Below, piece after piece: positions 1 through 4,989 of a stretch of DNA of 5,495 bases (its first letter is position 1; each line of letters starts with the position of its first letter). This DNA is from AWTP1-13 sp035253505. Its GTDB lineage: Bacteria; Pseudomonadota; Alphaproteobacteria; Rhizobiales; Hyphomicrobiaceae. The DNA lies in assembly GCA_035253505.1 (NCBI GenBank), contig DATFCC010000279.1:1-5495 (forward strand), given 5' to 3'. The position numbers and the translations under genes were made by a program. The notes below the pieces were generated by a model, which made no database searches, was not told the origin of the DNA, and saw only the letters and a program-made list of their open reading frames with translations.

Positions 1-128
1 TCCCCGGGGAGGACCCCGCCTCGCTCAAGCCGCCCGAGCATACGGTCGAGGCCTTCATCAAGCTCGCCATGCCGGACTGCACCGACAACGGCCGCATGTT
101 CGACCTCAGAACCGCCACGGCCGGGTAG
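1..128 (+). CDS. C-terminal fragment of a probable short-chain dehydrogenase/reductase (SDR) oxidoreductase
   Basis: The left edge cuts this gene. The reading frame starts at base 3 and runs 41 codons to a TAG at 126-128. The end of the protein contains PGEDPASLKPPEHTVEAF, then LAMPDCTDNGRMFDL and a short tail. A proline/glutamate turn, a helix with repeated hydrophobic residues and a closing 'C/T-x-x-G-x-x-F/Y-D' strand is how many bacterial SDR oxidoreductases end, where a late helix is followed by the last strand of the Rossmann sheet. No cofactor motif or catalytic YxxxK can be seen because those lie upstream of the window, so substrate and cofactor cannot be given. The gene converges on the minus-strand operon and is separated from it by a repeat-filled gap. 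That a coding region ends here is fairly secure from the frame and codon pattern; the SDR assignment is an inference from a short tail. Confidence 0.6.
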   Translation, partial: PGEDPASLKPPEHTVEAFIKLAMPDCTDNGRMFDLRTATAG

Positions 129-144
129 CCGCTGCCCGTCGCAT

Positions 145-231
145 GTAGGGTGCAATAGGCGAAGCCGTATTGCACCGCTCAGGTGCGCGTCGCTCGCCCG
201 CGGCGCAATACGCTTCGCTATTGCGCCCTAC
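145..231. repeat. REP-like inverted pair of small hairpins (first class)
   Basis: Two related imperfect palindromes lie head to head. The left arm, 145-176, begins GTAGGGTGCAATA; the right arm, 202-231, is close to its reverse complement and ends TATTGCGCCCTAC. Each arm also folds on itself. In the left arm GGTGCAATA pairs perfectly with TATTGCACC, with an inner GGC-GAA-GCC. In the right arm GGCGCAATA pairs with TATTGCGCC, with an inner GC-TTC-GC. The spacer 177-201 is GC-rich with no clear structure. Such paired hairpins between genes are typical of REP/BIME-type elements. A sequence like this probably recurs elsewhere in the genome, which cannot be tested here. It lies just downstream of the SDR stop and may protect mRNA 3' ends or block read-through between convergent genes. 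There is no T-tract, so it is not a classical terminator. Confidence 0.75.
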
Positions 232-258
232 GCCGTCTCGTCTAGCGCAAGCAGTACC

Positions 259-365
259 TGGGTCCCGGCTCTCCGCTGCGCTCCGGCCGGGATGACACCG
301 GATGCGGCACCGCCTCCCAACACCTGTCATCCCGAAATTTCGCGAAGCGAAATATCCAGGACCCA
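259..365. repeat. Second REP-like inverted pair, different class
   Basis: The arms are 259-297 and, in reverse orientation, 325-365. Both begin TGGGTCC and end CGGGATGACA when read in the same direction, but their centres differ. The first is GC-rich, with CCCGGC (264-269) pairing with GCCGGG (286-291) and a small GC-TGC-GC centre. The second is AT-richer, with ATTTCGC (337-343) and GCGAAAT (347-353) around a GAA loop. Conserved ends with a swapped palindromic centre suggest two members of one dispersed family inserted in opposite directions. I recall similar CCCGG...GGATGACA intergenic repeats in alphaproteobacterial genomes, but no search was run. The element ends 15 bases from the stop codon of the MBL gene and could act as a 3'-end barrier for the operon transcript. 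No T-run follows either hairpin. Confidence 0.7.
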
Positions 366-380
366 GACTGGCCGCCGCGG

Positions 381-1175
381 CTACACCTCCACCACCATGC
401 CGTCGTAGGCGGGCTCTGCGTTCGGCGGCAGATCGCGCCGCAGCGCCTCATAGTCGAGCTCGACGGTCATGTGGGTGAGGATCGCACGCTTGACGGCGAG
501 GCGTTCGATCCACTCCAGCGTCTGCTTGACGCCGAAGTGGCTCGGGTGCGGCATCGGCCGCAGCGCGTCCACGATCCACAGGTCGAGGCCCTCCAGCAAA
601 CCTTCCGAGGCCGCTGGGATGCCGCTCACGTCCGGACAATAGGCAACGCCGCCGAAGCGGAAGCCGAGGGCCGGCGCATCGCCATGATCGAGCAGGATGG
701 GGATCACCTCGATCGTCCCGCCCGCCCCATCGACGCGGAGCGGCGCCGGCGGCCGGATGTCGTGCGCGCGCAGGATCGACGGGTAGATCGATCCCGGCCG
801 CTGGTCGAAGCAATAGTCGAAGCGCTGGCGCAGGCTCGCCAGCGTATCCGCGTCCGCATGGACGGGAATGCGGCTCTTGGTGATGAAGAACATGCCGCGC
901 AGGTCGTCGATGCCGTGCGTGTGATCGGCGTGATTGTGGGTGAAGAGCACGCCGTCGATGTTCTCGACGCGCGCGTCGAGGAGCTGCTCGCGCAGGTCGG
1001 GTGGCGTGTCGACCAGGACGGTCGTGCGCCCGTTCTTGCCCAAGCGCTCGACCAGCAGCGCGCAGCGCCGCCGCCGGTTCTTCGGGTTTGACGGATCGCA
1101 GTTGCCCCATACGTTGCCGACGCGGGGCACGCCGCCCGATGACCCGCAGCCGAGAATGGTGAAACGCCAGCTCAT
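381..1175 (-). CDS. MBL-fold metallo-hydrolase, PhnP-like (COG1235-type)
   Basis: This 264-residue cytosolic protein has the metallo-beta-lactamase fold. It carries the dinuclear-metal motif H80-N-H82-A-D84-H85. Likely remaining ligands are H164 (in LLDHGD), D182 (in YCPDVSG) and H235 (in ILTHM). The start, TILGCGSSGGVPRVG, and the total length fit the PhnP-like branch, whose studied members cut cyclic phosphodiesters. E. coli PhnP also holds a structural zinc with a cluster of cysteines after the glycine-rich start. Here only C26 remains in that stretch, so that site is probably absent. No C-P lyase genes are nearby, so the phnP symbol is not justified and the substrate is unknown. The ATG overlaps the tatD stop by four bases (ATGA) and no Shine-Dalgarno precedes it, which points to translation by ribosomes finishing tatD. 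It is the last gene of the cluster. Family is secure; reaction is inferred. Confidence 0.93.
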   Translation of the reverse strand: MSWRFTILGCGSSGGVPRVGNVWGNCDPSNPKNRRRRCALLVERLGKNGRTTVLVDTPPDLREQLLDARVENIDGVLFTHNHADHTHGIDDLRGMFFITKSRIPVHADADTLASLRQRFDYCFDQRPGSIYPSILRAHDIRPPAPLRVDGAGGTIEVIPILLDHGDAPALGFRFGGVAYCPDVSGIPAASEGLLEGLDLWIVDALRPMPHPSHFGVKQTLEWIERLAVKRAILTHMTVELDYEALRRDLPPNAEPAYDGMVVEV

Positions 1176-1972
1176 GCGGTGAGGGCCGCCCGCGGTGTCT
1201 TGGCGTACAGGCGGAAGAAGTTGTCGGTGGTGATGCGCGCGATCTCGGCCTCGCTCACGCCCTTCACCCCGGCCAGCTCCCTGGCCGTTTCCACCACGAA
1301 GGCCGGCTCATTGCGCTTGCCGCGGAACTTCCCCGGAGCCAGATAGGGCGCGTCCGTTTCCACAAGCAGGCGATCCATCGGCACGTTGCGGGCAACTTCG
1401 CGCAGGTCCTCGGACTTCTTGAACGTGAGAATGCCCGAGAAGGATATATAGACGCCGATGGCAACGGCGCGACGCGCGAGCTCGGCGCCACCCGTGTAGC
1501 AGTGCAGGACCGCCGTGAACGGCTGCCGCGCCATTTCCTCCTCCAGCATCCGGGCCACGTCCTCGTCGGCATCGCGGGCGTGGATGACGAGCGGCAAGCC
1601 CGTCAGTTGCGCCGCGGCAATGTGATTGCGGAACCCCTGCGCCTGCGCCGGGCGCGGGCTCTTGTCGTAGAAATAGTCGAGCCCGGCCTCGCCGATCGCT
1701 ACCACCTTGGGATGCCGGGACAGCCGCGCGATCTCCTCCACCGGCAGGTCCAGCTCCTCGTGCGCGTAGTGCGGATGCGTGCCGACCGAGCAGAACACCT
1801 GCGGATAGCGTTCCGCGATCGCCAGCACGCCCTCGAAACGGCGAATGCGCGTGGAGATCGTCACCAGCATGCCCACGCCGGCCGACGCCGCTCTGGCGAC
1901 GATACCGTCGAGGTCATTGGCAAAATCCGGGAAGTCGAGATGGCAGTGATGATCGACGAGCGTGGGGGTCAT
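1172..1972 (-). CDS. tatD: TatD-family metal-dependent DNase/hydrolase
   Basis: A 266-residue TIM-barrel hydrolase of the usual TatD length (about 260). Metal-site residues stand where the family has them: H9 and H11 in DHHCHLD, E95 in IGEAGLDY, H131 in VIHARD, H157 in LHCYTG and D207 in ETDAPYLAP, followed by GKRNEP at 218-223. Studied TatD proteins are Mg-dependent 3'-5' exonucleases and DNA-repair or RNA-quality enzymes; despite the name they are not needed for Tat export. There is no signal peptide, so the protein should be cytosolic. The start is fixed, because an in-frame TGA lies six codons upstream with no other ATG between. There is no Shine-Dalgarno in the usual place, and a hairpin ends one base before the ATG (separate entry). 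The gene lies 61 bases after metG and overlaps the MBL gene by four. In E. coli the homologue ycfH follows holB; here metG intervenes. The exact in vivo substrate is uncertain. Confidence 0.95.
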   Translation of the reverse strand: MTPTLVDHHCHLDFPDFANDLDGIVARAASAGVGMLVTISTRIRRFEGVLAIAERYPQVFCSVGTHPHYAHEELDLPVEEIARLSRHPKVVAIGEAGLDYFYDKSPRPAQAQGFRNHIAAAQLTGLPLVIHARDADEDVARMLEEEMARQPFTAVLHCYTGGAELARRAVAIGVYISFSGILTFKKSEDLREVARNVPMDRLLVETDAPYLAPGKFRGKRNEPAFVVETARELAGVKGVSEAEIARITTDNFFRLYAKTPRAALTA

Positions 1973-1973
1973 G

Positions 1974-2035
1974 TGGGGCCGGAGTCTAGCTCACCCGCTG
2001 CGCGCGCGGAAGGCAGACCCGGCCCCAACGATCCT
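1974..2035 (-). promoter_or_regulatory. Stem-loop between metG and tatD, with an AGGA ribosome-site candidate at its upstream foot
   Basis: On the minus strand, TGGGGCCGG (2027-2019) pairs perfectly with CCGGCCCCA (1982-1974). After one bulged base (1983), GTCT (2018-2015) pairs with AGAC (1987-1984). That makes 13 base pairs around a 27-base loop. The 3' foot ends one base before the tatD ATG. No purine-rich Shine-Dalgarno lies 5-10 bases upstream, because that space is the C-rich stem arm. Just before the 5' foot is AGGA (2035-2032), overlapping the metG TAG stop. If the stem forms, AGGA would sit about five unpaired bases from the ATG. No T-tract follows, so it is not an intrinsic terminator. 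The pairing is seen directly; the role in translation is inference. Confidence 0.5.
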
Positions 2036-3641
2036 ACGGTGTCTTGGGCTTTTGCTTTTTGGCCTTGGCCGGTTCCTTCGCCTCATCAGCGCCGGCGTCC
2101 GGCTCCACATAGCGAGGAAAGACGCCCGACGGTGCCGGGATGGCAGTCCCCGGCTGCAGGCGACCGGATTCGCCGAGCGCGCTGAACTGGCGCGCGCCCT
2201 CCGCCTGCCCCAGGCCATCGAGCAGCTTGCCCGCGGCCGCAGGCGTCACCGGCTGCACCAGGATCGACACCTGCCGGACGACCTCGGCCGTCACGTACAG
2301 GATCGTGGCCATGCGCTGAGGATCGGTCTTGCGCTTGGTCCAGGGCTCCTCGCCGGCGAAGTAGCGGTCGGCATGCGCCACCGCGGCCCACACGGCATCG
2401 AGGTACTGCTTGAGGCCCTGACGGTCCATGGCCTCGCGCGCCTTCGCATGCAGCGCATCGGCGGCGGCCAGCATATCCCTGTCGGCCTGCGTGAACGCTC
2501 CGGGCGCCGGGATCCTGCCGTCGCAGTTGCGATGAATCATCGACAGCGAGCGCTGCGCCAGGTTGCCGAGGCCATTGGCGAGATCGGCATTGATGCGATT
2601 GGCGATCGCCTCCGGGCTGTAGACGCCGTCCTGGCCGAACACCACCTCGCGCAGGAAGAAGTAGCGCACCTGGTCGACGCCGTAGGCCTTCACGAGGTCG
2701 AACGGGTCGACAACGTTGCCGACCGACTTCGACATCTTCTCGCCGCGGTTGTTGAGAAACCCGTGCGCGAACACGCGCTTGGGCAGCTCGATGCCGGCCG
2801 ACATCAGGAACGCGGGCCAGTAGACCGCGTGAAAGCGCACGATGTCCTTGCCGATGACATGCACATCCGCCGGCCAGTAGCGCCAGCGCGCGTGCGCCTC
2901 GTCGGGGAACCCCGCGCCGGTGATGTAGTTCGTCAGGGCATCCACCCACACGTACATGACATGCTCGGGGGCTCCCGGCACCTTGATGCCCCAGTCCAGC
3001 GTCGTGCGCGAGATGGACAGGTCCTCCAGCCCGCCCTTGACGAAGCTCACCACCTCGTTCCGGCGCTCGCGCGGCAGGATGAAGTCGGGGTTCTTCTCGT
3101 AGTGCTCGAGCAGCCGGTCCTGATAGGCGGAGAGGCGGAAGAAATAGGTGTCCTCCTCGAACCACTCGACCGGCGTGCCCTGCGGCCCGAGCCGCACGCC
3201 GCCGTCCAGCGTGGTCTCGCCCTCGGCGTAGAAGGCCTCGTCGCGCACCGAGTACCAGCCGGCATACTTCTTGAGGAAGATATCGCCGTTATTGGCCTTG
3301 GCCATGCGCCGCCAGATCTCCTCCGAGGAGCGATAGTGGCGGTCCTCGGTGGTGCGGATGAAGTCGTCGTTGGAGAGGTTGAGTGCCTCGTCCATGGCGC
3401 GGAACAGCGCCGAGTTGCGGTCGGCGAGCACGCGCGGCGACAAGCCCTCCTTCACCGCGGTCTGCTTCATCTTGAGGCCGTGCTCGTCGGTGCCGGTGAG
3501 GAAGAACACGTCCTTGCCGTCGAGCCTTTCGAAGCGCGCGATGGCGTCCGTGGCGATGGCCTCGTAGGCGTGGCCGATGTGCGGAGGCCCGTTAGGGTAG
3601 GAGATGGCCGTCGTGATGTAGAATTTCTGCTGCCCGCTCAT
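2034..3641 (-). CDS. metG: Methionyl-tRNA synthetase, short alphaproteobacterial form
   Basis: This 535-residue class I synthetase joins methionine to tRNA-Met in the cytosol, using ATP. HIGH is at 21-24, after FYITTAISYPNG, and KMSKS at 302-306. The connective-peptide region (about 116-225) has YAGWYSVRDEAFY and VEWFEEDTYFFRLS but none of the zinc-binding cysteines of the E. coli type; the protein has a single cysteine, C373. N360, R364 and P433-W434 stand where E. coli MetRS has its anticodon-reading N391, R395 and P460-W461. The helical anticodon domain runs to about 510. A tail rich in lysine, alanine and proline then replaces the C-terminal dimerisation domain of the E. coli enzyme (676 residues), so it is probably a monomer. 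The start is fixed by the conserved N-terminus; a weak GGGA lies about nine bases upstream. It sits between holB and tatD, 223 bases after holB, so it may have its own promoter. Confidence 0.97.
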   Translation of the reverse strand: MSGQQKFYITTAISYPNGPPHIGHAYEAIATDAIARFERLDGKDVFFLTGTDEHGLKMKQTAVKEGLSPRVLADRNSALFRAMDEALNLSNDDFIRTTEDRHYRSSEEIWRRMAKANNGDIFLKKYAGWYSVRDEAFYAEGETTLDGGVRLGPQGTPVEWFEEDTYFFRLSAYQDRLLEHYEKNPDFILPRERRNEVVSFVKGGLEDLSISRTTLDWGIKVPGAPEHVMYVWVDALTNYITGAGFPDEAHARWRYWPADVHVIGKDIVRFHAVYWPAFLMSAGIELPKRVFAHGFLNNRGEKMSKSVGNVVDPFDLVKAYGVDQVRYFFLREVVFGQDGVYSPEAIANRINADLANGLGNLAQRSLSMIHRNCDGRIPAPGAFTQADRDMLAAADALHAKAREAMDRQGLKQYLDAVWAAVAHADRYFAGEEPWTKRKTDPQRMATILYVTAEVVRQVSILVQPVTPAAAGKLLDGLGQAEGARQFSALGESGRLQPGTAIPAPSGVFPRYVEPDAGADEAKEPAKAKKQKPKTP

Positions 3642-3676
3642 GGTTGCAGGTCCCGTTCAATTGGCTGATTGCGCAT
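3638..3676 (-). promoter_or_regulatory. Possible 12-codon leader mini-ORF coupled to metG
   Basis: An ATG at 3676-3674 opens a frame reading MRNQPIERDLQP. Its TGA (3640-3638) overlaps the metG ATG as ATGA, the arrangement that couples genes elsewhere in this cluster. The mini-ORF has no clear Shine-Dalgarno; a C/T-rich stretch precedes it. Only its own start methionine is present, so a methionine-sensing attenuator is not supported. It may be chance. If translated, it could deliver ribosomes to metG, whose own ribosome site is weak. I do not claim a peptide function. Confidence 0.2.
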
Positions 3677-3864
3677 GGCAAAAGGGGCGCCCGGCGAGGG
3701 CGTGCGGGTCAGCACATTCGGGCACGGGGCCGATGCTCGGCTCCGCAGGGAGTGGAACGGGAGATGAAGGCCTCTGCGGTCATGGGTTCGCGGCCAAGGC
3801 ATTGTCCGGCGCTCAGCTATCATGAAACGGCGCCCATTGCCACACGCAATGGCACAACGGCGGC
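3642..3864. other. Intergenic gap between holB and metG
   Basis: This is the only long gap inside the minus-strand cluster. It holds the small palindrome at 3834-3852 near holB and the mini-ORF next to metG. It contains no tRNA-like cloverleaf, T-box-like leader, obvious intrinsic terminator or convincing RNA-gene structure. The spacing suggests that metG has its own promoter. I looked for -35/-10 pairs on the minus strand and found only weak matches, such as TTGCGT followed at 19 bases by CATGAT, which I would not annotate as a promoter. A 24-codon frame starting MTAEAFISRS on the minus strand has no supporting features. Confidence 0.5.
3834..3852. repeat. Small perfect palindrome after the holB stop
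   Basis: CCATTGC (3834-3840) and GCAATGG (3846-3852) form a perfect 7-bp inverted repeat around the 5-base spacer CACAC, 12 bases downstream of the holB stop. In holB-strand RNA it would be a short hairpin followed by GGGCGCCGTTT. The T-run is too short for a confident intrinsic terminator. It could be a weak terminator, a 3'-end stabiliser or a protein-binding palindrome for a metG promoter. Only the symmetry is seen. Confidence 0.35.
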
Positions 3865-4989
3865 TCAGGCCGCCCGGCGGGTGATGGCCTCGAGCTTGGC
3901 GAACGTGCCGAGGATCAATGCGCGCTTGTCGAGGTTGAGCAGCGCGGCGTCCGCCCGCTCGCGTCCGAGCTCCTCCCACAGGCCCGCCCAGTCCGCGAGG
4001 CGGCCCTCGCCGATCAGCCGCTGCGCGAGTTCCGCGTCCGGCCCGCTGCCGCCCACGGCCCTCACCCGCACCAGTCTTGCGAGCAGGTCCAGCAGCAGGT
4101 CCCAGAACGCCTCGAACCGCTGCTCGCTCGCCGCCAGCGAGAGCTGATCGGCAAGCGCATGCAGCGCCGCCCAGTCGACTCGCGGCAGCGCCGCCAGCAG
4201 GCCCTCGATCCGCTCGTAGAGATCGAGGCCGCCGCTGCCCGCGAGCTGCAGCGCCCGGCGCACGCTGCCTTCCGACAAGCGCTCGAGCAGCGGCCAGCTC
4301 TTCGCATCGGGCATGTCGCCGCCGGCCGCGGCAAGGGCAGCCTCGACCCCCTTGCGCAGGGCCTCGCTCGCCAGCGGCGCCAGGTCGAGACGCCGGCAGC
4401 GCGAGCGGATGGTCGGCAGCAACCGGCTGGGCTCGGAGGCGACGAGCAGGAACAGCGCGCGCAGCGGCGGCTCCTCGAGCGATTTCAGCAGCGCATTGGC
4501 GGCATTGACGTTGAGCTCGTCGGCCGCGTCCACGATCACCACCCGCCATGCCCCCTCGCTCGCGGTGAGGCCGAGGAAGCCCTTGAGGCGCCGCACTTCA
4601 TCGACGGGAATGCTTGCAGCGAACCGCTTGGCGCGCATGTCGTAGGGTCGCCGCAGCACCAGCAGCCCCGGATGCGCCATGGCCCGCATCTGCCGCGCGG
4701 CGGCGGTCTGCGCGCTCACGTCCAGTGTTTGCCCCGACGCGTCGCGCTCCTCGGGTCGCGCCAGGACATGCCTTGCGAGGCGATAGGAGAGCGTGGCCTT
4801 GCCGATGCCGAGAGGTCCCGCGACGAGCCAGGCATGATGCATGCGGCCGCCGGCGAACCCTTGCGCCAGGGCGCGCTCGGCTTCCTCGTGGCCGAACAAC
4901 GTCGCGGTCTCGCGGGGGTGAGGAAAGCCCTCGAGCCGGTCGGCCTCGGGGAGCACCTCCTCGTCCTGCGGCAGGGGCGCCCTGGCCAT
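3865..4989 (-). CDS. holB: DNA polymerase III subunit delta-prime (clamp loader)
   Basis: A 374-residue AAA+ protein. Delta-prime is the stator of the clamp-loader complex that places the beta clamp on primed DNA. Seen in order: a Walker A loop GPLGIGKAT (58-66), a Walker B-like strand VVIVDAADELN (150-160), NAANALLKSLEEPP (162-175), and the SRC motif (196-198) in LLPTIRSRCRR, whose arginine supplies a finger to a neighbouring subunit in clamp loaders. A helical C-terminal collar domain follows. The zinc-binding cysteines between Walker A and B in E. coli delta-prime are absent; C198 is the only cysteine. Unlike the degenerate E. coli P-loop, this one looks able to bind nucleotide. I chose the ATG at 4989-4987, in TGATG overlapping the tmk stop by one base and preceded by GAGG at nine bases. 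The same frame stays open to 5082, but that part lies inside tmk and reads as an arginine/glycine-rich shadow. Confidence 0.93.
   Translation of the reverse strand: MARAPLPQDEEVLPEADRLEGFPHPRETATLFGHEEAERALAQGFAGGRMHHAWLVAGPLGIGKATLSYRLARHVLARPEERDASGQTLDVSAQTAAARQMRAMAHPGLLVLRRPYDMRAKRFAASIPVDEVRRLKGFLGLTASEGAWRVVIVDAADELNVNAANALLKSLEEPPLRALFLLVASEPSRLLPTIRSRCRRLDLAPLASEALRKGVEAALAAAGGDMPDAKSWPLLERLSEGSVRRALQLAGSGGLDLYERIEGLLAALPRVDWAALHALADQLSLAASEQRFEAFWDLLLDLLARLVRVRAVGGSGPDAELAQRLIGEGRLADWAGLWEELGRERADAALLNLDKRALILGTFAKLEAITRRAA

Noticed and set aside
145..365. CRISPR-like array or insertion-sequence remnant
   Set aside because: The units are inverted pairs of palindromes of two classes without regular direct repeats or unique equal-length spacers, and no transposase coding remnant is present.
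106..451. Short minus-strand open frames across the 129-380 gap
   Set aside because: They run through the REP-like palindromes and into neighbouring genes; their translations are composition-driven and no ribosome site supports them.
471..1091. Plus-strand open frame opposite the MBL gene
   Set aside because: The minus-strand frame carries the HxHxDH metal motif and family-length protein; the plus-strand translation shows no domain.
1990..1996. GGGTGAG in the hairpin loop as the tatD ribosome site
   Set aside because: It is 17 bases from the ATG, too far for normal use, and stem formation would not bring it closer.
1974..2027. Intrinsic terminator after metG
   Set aside because: The stem is strong but the loop is 27 bases, no T-run follows on the minus strand, and the tatD start codon comes one base after the stem.
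1962..3668. Long plus-strand open frame (568 codons) opposite metG
   Set aside because: It is a shadow frame. High third-position GC removes stop codons on the opposite strand, the translation is rich in R, H, G and A with no recognisable domain, and it covers a secure MetRS gene.
3638..4549. Minus-strand frame overlapping holB in another phase and running through the holB-metG gap
   Set aside because: Composition is dominated by R, G and A, it lies on top of the secure holB frame, and its tail crosses non-coding gap sequence.
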